Shown here piece by piece: positions 1 through 8,169 of a DNA stretch of 12,729 nucleotides. The DNA lies in NCBI GenBank assembly GCA_016866415.1, contig VGML01000045.1:1-12729 (forward strand), given 5' to 3'. The notes under the pieces are model-generated. The model was not told the origin of the DNA, searched no databases, and saw only the letters and a list, made by a program, of their open reading frames with translations. Position numbers and translations under genes: made by a program. Every line of letters starts with the position of its first letter. Positions within the stretch are counted from its first letter, which is position 1. The stretch comes from Bacteroidota bacterium (GTDB taxonomy: Bacteria; Bacteroidota; Bacteroidia; Flavobacteriales_D; Crocinitomicaceae).

Positions 1-1
1 T

Positions 2-1297
2 GATTGTATGATCATGCAACCCTCATTCACGAATGTATTGTCTGACCATTTTTCACTATACCCCGTTCTTGTTTCACCGTTCTATTGGATTTTTGGATCT
101 TGGACCATGCTGATTTTTCAAATTGCAGCTATTTTATTTGGTGGTTTGGGAATTTACAAATACGTGAGCAGGTTAACAAATAACGAGAACCTATCACGAA
201 TCGCACTTATTCATTTTTTTACAATTTGGGGTATTTATTCGGCGTTGAGTTTTGATTACCACGACAATGTTGTGGCAACGATGTTTGTTCCTTGGTTTTT
301 ATATTACTTCGACCAAGAAAAATGGAAACAGAGCATCTTGTTTTTTGTATTGATTTTAATAGCCAAGGAGAATATGGCGTTGTGGGCTGTTTTCATCGGA
401 TTTGGTTTAGTTTGGAAATACGCATTTCAAAAAAACAGAAAAATTGCGTTAGTAAGTCTTGGATTTGCATTTTTTGCCCTATTCTATTTTGTTTTAATCA
501 TTAAAGTGGTCATTCCTGCGCTTGCAACTCCGGGAAGGGATTATTTGCACAATTCATTCAATGCGCTGGGATCTAATTTTGGTGAGGTGATATTCAATAT
601 CATCAAGCACCCGTTGAAAGCATTGGAATTGCTTTTTGTTAATCATTCAGGTGATCCTGCTTACGATTGGATCAAAACAGAAACCTATATAGCGATTCTA
701 CTTGCCGGGGGGTTGGCGTTATTTCTAGCTCCAGAATATTTAATTATGCTGATTCCAATCATTGCTCAAAAAGTCTTCAATGACATTCCGATGCGGTGGG
801 GAATTAGCGTTCATTATTCGATTGAATTTGCGCCCATTTTAGTCATTGCGTTTTATACTGTTTTGGGGAAAATCAAGAAATGGCAACTACCAATTGCATA
901 TTTGGGAATGGGAATTACGTTGATTTCCAACATCAGTTTTTTGGATCATCGGACCTCGGAATATTATAACCGAGAAAATAGCCAATTTTACAAGAAATCG
1001 CATTGGTGTCGGGACTTTAATGTTGGTGAGGCGCACCGCATATTGTCTAAAATACCTAAAAACGCAAAAGTTAGCGCTCAATCTCCGCTTTGTCCACATT
1101 TGGCCTTTCGAGATTATATTTACCACTACCCTTTTATTGGTGACGCTAATTACATTGCTTTGATTCCAGCTGAGATTAATAAGTATCCGTTAACAGACGA
1201 AACATACCAAAAGGCAATCGATGACTTTTTAGCAAGTGGTGAATGGATAATCGCTCATAAAAATGAAGCTCTTTTGATTTTGAAAAAAAGCAACTAA
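2..1297 (+). CDS. DUF2079 family integral membrane protein, 5' end outside window
   Basis: Multispanning inner-membrane protein of the DUF2079 family, which has a GT-C-glycosyltransferase-like architecture and no settled function. The frame is open to the window edge: two sense codons precede the first ATG at 8, and family members normally carry roughly 80 further residues with a first membrane helix and a periplasmic loop, so the start is missing. Counting from the ATG at 8 (429 residues), visible landmarks are SDHFS at about 12-16 (family members have a DHFSP-like motif before a membrane helix), a FDYHDN loop at about 82-87, AKEN at about 119-122 (usually VKED/AKED), then repeated hydrophobic segments. 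The soluble tail from about 346 (IPKNAKVSAQSPLCPHLAFRD) matches the usual C-terminal DUF2079 segment. It ends 6 bp from the stop codon of the convergent YfhO-like gene. The family call is firm, the function unknown; transfer of a lipid-linked sugar is only an inference from fold. Confidence 0.82.
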   Translation, partial: DCMIMQPSFTNVLSDHFSLYPVLVSPFYWIFGSWTMLIFQIAAILFGGLGIYKYVSRLTNNENLSRIALIHFFTIWGIYSALSFDYHDNVVATMFVPWFLYYFDQEKWKQSILFFVLILIAKENMALWAVFIGFGLVWKYAFQKNRKIALVSLGFAFFALFYFVLIIKVVIPALATPGRDYLHNSFNALGSNFGEVIFNIIKHPLKALELLFVNHSGDPAYDWIKTETYIAILLAGGLALFLAPEYLIMLIPIIAQKVFNDIPMRWGISVHYSIEFAPILVIAFYTVLGKIKKWQLPIAYLGMGITLISNISFLDHRTSEYYNRENSQFYKKSHWCRDFNVGEAHRILSKIPKNAKVSAQSPLCPHLAFRDYIYHYPFIGDANYIALIPAEINKYPLTDETYQKAIDDFLASGEWIIAHKNEALLILKKSN

Positions 1298-1303
1298 AAG
1301 AAG

Positions 1304-3976
1304 CTATTTCAAAAATTCAATTTTTACGTTTTTCAGTTGAATGAACGTTTTGGATGTGTTCCAAACATAGAGAATTACCCCATCATTCTTTTTCAAATCC
1401 GACAAGTTTCTCATAAATAAAAGGTGATTAAATTCATCTTTCACTGCCATTTGCCGTTCGAATTTCATGGCTTCCCATTTCACGGATACTCCATCTCTTA
1501 TAACTTCATAAACGAGCAAAGTTGGTTGAATAGAATCCATCTTACAGTCGGCTTGAAAACGGAGTGCTGCAGGACTTTTAAGCTCATTAAAATTCCATTT
1601 TCCAAGATTAATATACTGGTCTTTGTTCGTGATTTTGATTGTTTTCGTTATGCCGAAACGTTTACAAATTGGTCTTTCTTTCCAGTCAGTTAGGAGTTGT
1701 TGTTTTGTGTTTAATGAATTGAGATTTCCGTTGTAAGTCGTTATTGTCCAGTAAGCTATAAATACAATTGGAAGGATGAAAATCAACGTATATATCCGCT
1801 TTGATTTCTGTTCATTACTAAAATTTAAATAAATAAGATAAACCAGTAACAACCAAAAAATCAATTGCGAAATGAAGTAAAGAATCACAATGCTATTCTT
1901 TTCAAATTTGAATTCAATTGAATGTACCCCTGCAGGTAAAATGACTGCCTGATAATTCTTGTTTACTCGAAAAATATCAACTTTTTTCCCATTAATAAGT
2001 GCATTCCATTCGGGTTGAAACGACTGCTGTAAAACAAGTAATTGCTCATTCCTTGTGCGCGTTTTTATTCTAATCTCATTTGGAGAAAAAGCCGCTATTT
2101 TGAGTTGATCTTTGGAATGGGAATTCAGTTTTATTTTCTTCAGCTTGTTGAATTCAGCGGATTCAGCGAAAACGCAAGTTTTGTCATCTTTAAGAGCTTT
2201 TTCAAAGGAAGTAAATGGTAGTACTTGACCACTAAAATAAACTAGCGGTTGACGTAAAACCCAGCTTTTTAAGTTGGCATTTTTATCATCTAAATAACTG
2301 AAATTATTCATTTCAAACGAGGAAAAAGCATTGAATGAAATTTCCTTTTGAAAAATGGATGTGTTTCGCCAAAAAGGAGAAATGAATGCATGCTGTTCGT
2401 CGTTATATCCAATCGGTGTCAAGTGAGGTATGGGAAAACCTTTTGGTGTCAAGTCTATACTTTTCTGTAAATAAGCAGGTTTGTAATTTCTGTCGACATA
2501 CGTCTCAGATTGATTCCATTGAGAGGCTAGAAATAACTCGAAAAAAAGTAGGCAAGAAACCCAAAGTTGCGTTCGCTTTATTTTTTTTGAAAAGAGAACG
2601 AATAATAACAGCGTTAATAAAAACAAGCAATTTAAAATCCATTGGAACGCCAATAACCTAGTAAACTCGAATTTCGACCATCCAGTCAAAAAATCGGTTG
2701 GATTTAACCAATCCCGAAAGAAATCGCTAAAATCAAAATTCCCCCATCTGAATGCTAAAAAGGTGAATATAGTTATTAGAGAAAGGAAAGGAAACCAAGC
2801 TTGCTTCCAAGTATATGATTCTTCTCTCCACTTTTTGAGACCTCCCGCAATAAAAACGACGATTCCTAAAATTAGAAAAACACGAACGTAAGGTGCCTGT
2901 AAAAATAAATTCATCATCGGAACGTACTCAAACATGATTTTACGAATCGGCAAATCCGAAAACGACATAGAACCTATGATCAATCCGAAAATCAACAAAA
3001 TCCATTCAAAAACTGACCGTTTCGAATTCCATCCAAAAAAAGCAAAAAACAGACTACTTACACCAACAAAATGATTTAGCATTGATGAATCAATACTTCC
3101 GAAAAATTCATTCGTTTTGGCAACTGACAGCGGAGCGAAAAAACTGAGTAAACTTTTAAAACTTTGTCCATAAGAAGCGGCTTTTTCCCAAGTCACGCCA
3201 TTTGATAACCGATCAACTTGTGGACTAACTTCAAGTATAGCTAACAGCATTGGGCTCAACATTACGAGTAAAACAAGACCTATTCCCGCATGCCAAAATA
3301 AAAATGAAAGTAGTTCCTTGCGAGCTTGTTTTGCGAAACGATAAACTTTAACAACAAAGAATATCAACAGTAGATAGAATAAACAAATACTCAAAGCTTG
3401 GTAACTGCCTGTGAGCATTAAAAACGTGGTTAAAATAAATACAATGGCGGTGCGCTGATTTCTTTCTTTAGTAAAAACTAAATAAGCCCAAATCACCCAG
3501 GGCAACCACGCTGAACCAACCAATAGAAAAAAATGTTGCCCGTGACCTACAAAATATCCGGAGCAAACATATACGAACGCACACATCGATGCAACCCAAT
3601 TTGAATACTGAAAAAAACGAATCAGCCGAAAAACACCAAAGAATGCGACAACGAGGTAGGCAATCAATAAAAAGTGCATCCAATAAATCGAATATCCTCC
3701 CAGGGAACTAACTGCGAGAAGTTCGGGATAATAGGTCGGCGCCTGTAAATCGGCATAAAAGGAAACTCCAGTTTGAATGTACGGATTCCACAAAGGGAAA
3801 TTTCCACTTAAAATTGACGAGGAAAAATGATATCGAAACGGAAAAACGACATCAAGTAAATCCCATTTCAATGCTGCCGTGCAAAATGCTATTTGCCAGT
3901 AGACAAAAACAATTAAGGGAATAAAAATCCAATGTTTATTTTTTGGTTTCAATTTAAGTAGGTCTTGAATTCCCAT
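1304..3976 (-). CDS. YfhO family large membrane protein with extra C-terminal domain
   Basis: Large multispanning inner-membrane protein (890 residues from the chosen start). The N-terminal half has about 11-12 hydrophobic segments. The first periplasmic loop carries SGNFPLWNPYIQTG at about 57-70 followed by the QAPTYYPE stretch, typical of YfhO and related GT-C-type proteins; B. subtilis YfhO/CsbB-type proteins are tied to glycosylation of lipoteichoic acid with undecaprenyl-phosphate sugars, so a sugar-transfer role is inferred. A periplasmic region follows (about 490-690), ending in the family's signature segment at about 647-672 (LVLQQSFQPEWNALINGKKV) and PAGVHSIEFKF. Two more helices (about 696-718 and 730-748) are followed by about 140 soluble residues that I do not recognise. 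The open frame could begin at TTG 3991, but that TTG lies in a promoter-like box, and ATG 3976 is preferred. It is divergent from porZ and convergent with the DUF2079 gene. Confidence 0.82.
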   Translation of the reverse strand: MGIQDLLKLKPKNKHWIFIPLIVFVYWQIAFCTAALKWDLLDVVFPFRYHFSSSILSGNFPLWNPYIQTGVSFYADLQAPTYYPELLAVSSLGGYSIYWMHFLLIAYLVVAFFGVFRLIRFFQYSNWVASMCAFVYVCSGYFVGHGQHFFLLVGSAWLPWVIWAYLVFTKERNQRTAIVFILTTFLMLTGSYQALSICLFYLLLIFFVVKVYRFAKQARKELLSFLFWHAGIGLVLLVMLSPMLLAILEVSPQVDRLSNGVTWEKAASYGQSFKSLLSFFAPLSVAKTNEFFGSIDSSMLNHFVGVSSLFFAFFGWNSKRSVFEWILLIFGLIIGSMSFSDLPIRKIMFEYVPMMNLFLQAPYVRVFLILGIVVFIAGGLKKWREESYTWKQAWFPFLSLITIFTFLAFRWGNFDFSDFFRDWLNPTDFLTGWSKFEFTRLLAFQWILNCLFLLTLLLFVLFSKKIKRTQLWVSCLLFFELFLASQWNQSETYVDRNYKPAYLQKSIDLTPKGFPIPHLTPIGYNDEQHAFISPFWRNTSIFQKEISFNAFSSFEMNNFSYLDDKNANLKSWVLRQPLVYFSGQVLPFTSFEKALKDDKTCVFAESAEFNKLKKIKLNSHSKDQLKIAAFSPNEIRIKTRTRNEQLLVLQQSFQPEWNALINGKKVDIFRVNKNYQAVILPAGVHSIEFKFEKNSIVILYFISQLIFWLLLVYLIYLNFSNEQKSKRIYTLIFILPIVFIAYWTITTYNGNLNSLNTKQQLLTDWKERPICKRFGITKTIKITNKDQYINLGKWNFNELKSPAALRFQADCKMDSIQPTLLVYEVIRDGVSVKWEAMKFERQMAVKDEFNHLLFMRNLSDLKKNDGVILYVWNTSKTFIQLKNVKIEFLK

Positions 3977-3988
3977 TTCGTTATACCT

Positions 3989-4006
3989 CAAAAGTACTCA
4001 AACTTA
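3989..4006 (-). promoter_or_regulatory. Candidate promoter -7 boxes of the YfhO-like gene
   Basis: Read on the minus strand, two perfect matches to the Bacteroidota -7 consensus TAnnTTTG lie in tandem: TAAGTTTG (4006 to 3999) and TACTTTTG (3996 to 3989). They end 22 and 12 nt before ATG 3976. No TTTG -33 element is seen at 19-21 bp spacing, so the match is one-sided. The second box contains the TTG that would otherwise extend the reading frame. Confidence 0.42.
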
Positions 4007-4072
4007 TATAAAACTAATTAGTACGTAATTTTATCTTTAGATTTCTCAACTACATTTTAGGAGCGAATGCTG

Positions 4073-4103
4073 TTTTAAGTTTGAACAACAAATCTTACAT
4101 TTG
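4073..4103 (+). promoter_or_regulatory. Candidate porZ promoter
   Basis: TACATTTG at 4096-4103 is an exact match to the Bacteroidota -7 consensus TAnnTTTG. A TTTT (4073-4076) in place of the -33 TTTG lies 19 bp upstream. Transcription would begin about 5-7 nt after the box, giving a leader of about 25 nt before ATG 4135. Confidence 0.45.
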
Positions 4104-4128
4104 AACGTTTGAAAATAACTGAACGTTT
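4102..4128 (+). repeat. Two direct copies of TGAACGTTT in the porZ leader
   Basis: TGAACGTTT occurs at 4102-4110 and again at 4120-4128, 18 bp start to start. Each copy contains the palindrome AACGTT. A related TTTGAAC begins at 4080. The pair lies between the predicted -7 box and the porZ start codon, where a repressor or leader-binding factor could act, but 9-bp repeats in AT-rich DNA can arise by chance. Confidence 0.4.
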
Positions 4129-4134
4129 AAAAAA

Positions 4135-6456
4135 ATGAAGTTTATATTTTGTCTTGTTGCACTAATTTTGAATGCCATGGCTTTTTCCCAAATTGGAACA
4201 GGTGAATGGCGATTTCATTCGTCAACAAGCGAGGCAATTGATGTTGCTGCATCAGAAAAACAAGTATTTACGGCGTACAAAAATGGACTTTCGGTTTTAG
4301 AACTAGCTGATAAAAGTCATTCACTTTACAATGCCCTCAATCGATTATCAGACATCGAAATTACATGTCTTTATTTGGATGAAACGGATGATGCTTTGTA
4401 TATCGGATACGCCAATGGAAATATTGATAAGTTAAAAAACGACATTGTATATAACATTCCTGCGTTAAAGTTGGCTCAGATTTCGAATTCTAAACGGATC
4501 AACCGATTCGAGAAAAACGGAAGCTTTATTTATGTGGCTTGTGATTTTGCTATTTTGAAATTAGATCCGATTAAAAATGAAATCAAGGACACTTATTACC
4601 CGACAAATTCGTTGGAGTCAATTTCGGACCTATGCTTTTTAAGTGACACTTTATTTGCTTTAACACCAACGAAACTGCTATACGGAAGCATTTCAAACCC
4701 TGCATTAGCTGATCAATCTCAATGGAGCGTTGACGCAAGGTTAAACTCATTATCAGCGGGAAGCTACAAGGATATTGAAATTTTTAATTCACAGCTTGTC
4801 GTTCTTCGAAAAATCGAAGGGCAAAATGCGGATACAGTTTACCGAATTTCATCATCGGGAAATCAAGTTGTTTCCAACTTTGCGTGGTCTGCTAAAATCA
4901 ACTCTATTAAATCTTTGGACGACAACACGTTTGTGATAAACATCCAAGGTGGTTATGCGCTCTATGATTTAAATTTCATTCAAACAAGTCTATACGCGAC
5001 TGGCACCTTCAATCAAGAATTCTTAGTTAGTAATTCATCCAAAAACAGCACTGGAATTTGGGTTGCAGACAAAAAGCTAGGTTTGGTTTGGTTTCCTAAA
5101 CAGTACTTTTCGTTTGACCTCTTTCCAATTGAGGGAACCAAAAATACCTTTGTTTATTCGATTGATTCGCAAGAAGGAAAAACAGCGATTGCTTCCGGCT
5201 ACCTAGATGGTAAATTTCCGGCATATTCCAAAAACGGGATTCATTTTTTTGAAAATGAAAAATGGTCATTTACAGACATTTATGCAGAGTCTTGTTGGCA
5301 AGGAAAAAATATTTGGGATATCTTGGATGTTTCCATTAATCCGAAGAACATTGATGAGTATGCGGTTTGTACACCTTCTGAAGTTCCAGTGACAATCTTT
5401 ATGAATGGCGAAGGAAAGGTGTTTGCAGACACCAATTCAACCTTGCAAATTAGTGCATCAGGAAGCGGATCTTACTTAGTTTCAGATGTTTGTTACGATG
5501 ATAAAGGAAATTTATGGTGTTTGAATGGTTATACGGATCGGCCCTTAAATGTGAAAACAAGCGATGGTCTTTGGTACAATTTTGACTTGGGAACAAACGC
5601 GAAAAATAAGTACACCAAAAAAATGATTGTTGATTTTGATGGAAACATCTGGTGCGCTACCGACAATGCAGGTTTGTTTGGTTACAATACAAATGCTACG
5701 ATATCCAGCACGATTGATGACAAACGGGTTCAATTGAGATCCGGTGAAAATTATGGTAACTTACCATCAGACAACGTTACAGCCATTGCAGCTGATTTTG
5801 AGGGGGAAATTTGGATTGGAACGGATGCTGGTTTCGCTATTTTATATGGCGGGAGCTCTGCTTTTAATGCGAATGCGGGAGAATATGATGCACAACGTGT
5901 AAAGGTTCAATATGAAGGAAATGTTGAATACGTCTTGGGTTCCACACATATCACAGATATTGAAGTAGATGGCGGAAACCGCAAATGGATTGCTACAGCA
6001 AATGCCGGAATTCTCCTATTATCTGCTGATGGTTCCGAAATTATTGAGCAACATACGACACAGAACTCACCTCTAATTTCGGATATCGTTTACGATTTAA
6101 AACTCGATCAAACTTCAGGAGAATTGTTTATTGTGACAGACAAAGGATTGGTTTCTTACCGCACCGATGCGACGTACGAGGATCCAGATTATGCCAGCAC
6201 GAAAGTATTTCCAAATCCTGTTAGACCTGGATATCTTGGACCTATCACCATTCAGGGAATCCGATACGATTCAGATGTGAAAGTTACCGATGTAGCAGGA
6301 AATCTGATTTACAAAACCACCTCAAATGGTGGAACAGCTACTTGGGATGGCAACACACTTGAAGGCAAACCAGCAGCGAGTGGAGTCTACTTTATCTGGA
6401 CAGCTCAAAATGAAGCCAAAGGAAAGAAAGTCGGGAAGGTATTGGTTGTTCGCTAA
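4135..6456 (+). CDS. porZ: Type IX secretion system surface protein PorZ
   Basis: Surface-exposed component of the T9SS attachment complex. In Porphyromonas gingivalis, PorZ works with the sortase PorU, PorV and PorQ, binds anionic lipopolysaccharide, and is needed for maturation of secreted cargo. Residues 1-18 form a signal peptide, with cleavage expected before Gln19. The mature N-terminus begins with GEWRFHSS, then GLSVLEL, LNRLSDIEITCLYLDE and IGYANGNIDKL (to residue 100), the pattern of PorZ proteins. Residues from about 20 to 685 look like two beta-propellers, with repeated blades such as GNLWCLNGY, GNIWCATDNAGLFGY, GEIWIGTDAGFAIL and RKWIATANAGILLL in the second. Residues 691-773 form a T9SS type A C-terminal domain: VFPNPV, then DVAGNLIYK, ATWDGN, ASGVYF and a basic end KVLVVR. 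The length of 773 is normal for the family. ATG 4135 is preceded by an A-run instead of a Shine-Dalgarno, common in this phylum. No other T9SS gene is visible in the window. Confidence 0.85.
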   Translation: MKFIFCLVALILNAMAFSQIGTGEWRFHSSTSEAIDVAASEKQVFTAYKNGLSVLELADKSHSLYNALNRLSDIEITCLYLDETDDALYIGYANGNIDKLKNDIVYNIPALKLAQISNSKRINRFEKNGSFIYVACDFAILKLDPIKNEIKDTYYPTNSLESISDLCFLSDTLFALTPTKLLYGSISNPALADQSQWSVDARLNSLSAGSYKDIEIFNSQLVVLRKIEGQNADTVYRISSSGNQVVSNFAWSAKINSIKSLDDNTFVINIQGGYALYDLNFIQTSLYATGTFNQEFLVSNSSKNSTGIWVADKKLGLVWFPKQYFSFDLFPIEGTKNTFVYSIDSQEGKTAIASGYLDGKFPAYSKNGIHFFENEKWSFTDIYAESCWQGKNIWDILDVSINPKNIDEYAVCTPSEVPVTIFMNGEGKVFADTNSTLQISASGSGSYLVSDVCYDDKGNLWCLNGYTDRPLNVKTSDGLWYNFDLGTNAKNKYTKKMIVDFDGNIWCATDNAGLFGYNTNATISSTIDDKRVQLRSGENYGNLPSDNVTAIAADFEGEIWIGTDAGFAILYGGSSAFNANAGEYDAQRVKVQYEGNVEYVLGSTHITDIEVDGGNRKWIATANAGILLLSADGSEIIEQHTTQNSPLISDIVYDLKLDQTSGELFIVTDKGLVSYRTDATYEDPDYASTKVFPNPVRPGYLGPITIQGIRYDSDVKVTDVAGNLIYKTTSNGGTATWDGNTLEGKPAASGVYFIWTAQNEAKGKKVGKVLVVR

Positions 6457-6539
6457 AAATTGATCGTTTTTCATCTGACATCCTAGCAAACAATATGTGT
6501 TCGCGTATCGAAAAATTATCGGAATTCAATTTCAGCCTC
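6457..6539. other. Convergent gap between porZ and the monooxygenase gene
   Basis: 83 bp between two convergent stop codons. I see no GC-rich hairpin with a T-tract and no coding potential. Any termination signal here is weak or of a type I cannot recognise by eye. Confidence 0.5.
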
Positions 6540-7676
6540 CTAAACCTCAATTTTCGTAACTCTTCGATTAAAATACTTGCTTAATAGTTTAACTGAAATA
6601 CGTGAAGGCGTGATATAAAACAACAGATTACGAAGGTAGATTGCTAATGGATTAGTCAATTGACCAATTTTACCCAAACGTAAACTCTCATGATTAATTT
6701 GTTTTGCTCTGTCAAAATGAAGCTCTTCATAGCGTTTATAGGCTTTGTCTGTGAGGCCGTATTTGTCAATGCATTTGGCTAATAAATAAGCACCTTCAAT
6801 AGCCGTGCATCCTCCTTGACCAAGATTTGGCGTTGTTGGATGGGCAGCGTCACCGATCAATATTACATTATTTTTACTCCAGCCTTTTGTGGGAATTCTG
6901 TCTGATAAACTATTCTTTAGAATGACCTCTGTATCCTCGATTAATGATGGAATTGGATGATGCCAATCTCCAAAAAGTCTTTTTAATTTAATTTGTGTTC
7001 CTTCTGGCTCATCGTCTTGCATAAAATCCTCATTACACGTAGCCCACCAGCCATAGACCCCCTCTTTAATTGGCACAATTCCTACGCGTTGACCCTTTCC
7101 CATTGTCTCGCTTCCATGACCAATATCAAAATTCGTTTTTACAACACCTCTCCAAATATTGTATCCTCTAAAAATAGGCGACCCGTCGTTAATTACATAT
7201 TTCCTAATTTCAGAATGTATTCCGTCCGCGCCGATAACGGCATCAAATAGTTCAGATTTACCATTTTCGAATATAAGTCTGAGCTTATTATCATTGGTTT
7301 CCTCGATTGATTTAACACCATGATTTTCATACATTTCAGCTTTTGTATGTTTTAATAACACCCCGTGAAGATCTGCTCTATGGATACAAATTACCGGATA
7401 TTCACCCTTTGGTTCTGAATACCCTAGTGTTGTTCCGTTTGAAGTTTTAATTAAAATCTTCTTTAGTTCTCCTGCGGTTTTCAAAATATCTGAATACAAA
7501 CCTAGTTCATCCATTACACAAAGTGCATTGGGAAACACGCTTATTGCCGCACCAACTTCACCAAATGAGTCCTTTTTTTCAAAGATATGACAATCATAGT
7601 GCTGTGATTTTAAGGATAGGGCAAATGTTAAACCTGCGATTCCACCACCAACTATTGCAATTTTTTGCTTTTCCAT
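6540..7676 (-). CDS. Class A FAD-dependent monooxygenase (aromatic hydroxylase-like)
   Basis: Flavoprotein monooxygenase that would use NAD(P)H and O2 to hydroxylate or epoxidise a small, probably aromatic or cyclic, substrate. The 378 residues show the full class A signature: Rossmann GGGIAG at 10-15 with Glu33 ending the second strand, Arg100 in IHRADL, the DG motif ADGIHS at 150-155, and GDAAHPTTPNLGQGG at 275-289 for FAD ribityl and pyrophosphate binding. That last motif and the C-terminal region (IGQLTNPLAIYLRN, then TPSRISVKLL) resemble the zeaxanthin epoxidase, salicylate hydroxylase and urate hydroxylase (HpxO) branch. There is no signal peptide or membrane anchor, so it is probably cytosolic. 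It follows the DUF4345 gene with a one-base TAATG overlap, so the two are probably co-translated. The substrate cannot be predicted; no transcriptional regulator or catabolic gene is nearby. Confidence 0.85.
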   Translation of the reverse strand: MEKQKIAIVGGGIAGLTFALSLKSQHYDCHIFEKKDSFGEVGAAISVFPNALCVMDELGLYSDILKTAGELKKILIKTSNGTTLGYSEPKGEYPVICIHRADLHGVLLKHTKAEMYENHGVKSIEETNDNKLRLIFENGKSELFDAVIGADGIHSEIRKYVINDGSPIFRGYNIWRGVVKTNFDIGHGSETMGKGQRVGIVPIKEGVYGWWATCNEDFMQDDEPEGTQIKLKRLFGDWHHPIPSLIEDTEVILKNSLSDRIPTKGWSKNNVILIGDAAHPTTPNLGQGGCTAIEGAYLLAKCIDKYGLTDKAYKRYEELHFDRAKQINHESLRLGKIGQLTNPLAIYLRNLLFYITPSRISVKLLSKYFNRRVTKIEV

Positions 7677-8053
7677 TAATTCAATTTTTTTGACAAATAG
7701 TATGCGTATAGGGGAACAAGAATTTCAATTACCGATACAATTGGCTGACTTGGGTCTTCAAATCCATAGGCAATGATGCCAACTACTCTAAAAATCCCTG
7801 CAGACAAAAACGCGAAGAAGAAACTCATTAACCCTAGGTAATAACGTTCTGGTTTTAGAGAAGCCCAAACAAAGAAAATCCCCAACCCTAATTCTAATCC
7901 TCCATAAAATGCCGTTATTTCAACGAGTGTATTCGGACTGTGGTGTTTAAAGCCAATCATTTCAGCTAATAGAAGAGGATTGTAAATAAAAGAAATGGCA
8001 TAAACAAATAAGCCAATTCCTACAACTTTTAATAAAATACTAGGCGCTTTCAT
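7676..8053 (-). CDS. DUF4345-like four-helix membrane protein
   Basis: Small integral membrane protein of 125 residues with four hydrophobic segments: about 5-20, 43-65 (containing GGLELGLGIFF), 72-92 and 101-120. The arrangement, with FYGGLELGLGIFF in the second helix and GIFRVVGI in the third, fits the DUF4345 family, whose function is unknown. The open frame could start at TTG 8062, but ATG 8053 (MKAPSILL) is preferred; it is preceded by GAAAGAA, a weak Shine-Dalgarno-like stretch. The stop codon shares one base with the ATG of the FAD monooxygenase, which implies a two-gene transcription unit with translational coupling. I see no TAnnTTTG box upstream, so its promoter is not identified. 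The gene may serve the monooxygenase, for example by holding or moving a hydrophobic substrate, but that is speculation from context. Confidence 0.72.
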   Translation of the reverse strand: MKAPSILLKVVGIGLFVYAISFIYNPLLLAEMIGFKHHSPNTLVEITAFYGGLELGLGIFFVWASLKPERYYLGLMSFFFAFLSAGIFRVVGIIAYGFEDPSQPIVSVIEILVPLYAYYLSKKLN

Positions 8054-8169
8054 TTCTTTCAATTTAATTAAAATCGACTCTCAATTAATGATTTTTAAAA
8101 GATTATCAAAAGCAAAACTCGAAAAGTCAGATTTTTTCCACCTTCTTCTTTTTGTTTTCTAATCCTTTT

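Noticed and set aside
887..1126. Antisense open frame of 79 codons inside the DUF2079 gene, and similar antisense or shifted frames inside other genes (for example 1424-1693, 8569-8853, 9485-9712)
   Set aside because: All lie wholly within well-supported genes in other frames, lack recognisable domains and have compositions expected of shadow frames.
1267..1305. Imperfect inverted repeat (AGCTCTTTT with AAAAGAAGCT, about 9 bp, one bulge, 20-nt loop) at the convergent gene ends, as a bidirectional terminator
   Set aside because: The stem is AT-rich and bulged, the loop is long, and there is no clean T-tract directly after it on either strand; too weak to list as a terminator.
6540..7676. TetX-type tetracycline-inactivating monooxygenase
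   Set aside because: The motif GDAAHPTTPNLGQGG and the C-terminal region fit the zeaxanthin epoxidase/salicylate hydroxylase-like branch; TetX has GDAAHLMPPFAGQG and a different N-terminal region.
8054..8169. Possible terminator or small gene between the S9 peptidase and DUF4345 genes
   Set aside because: The region is AT-rich with several A and T runs but no stable hairpin, no TAnnTTTG box on the minus strand and no convincing open frame.
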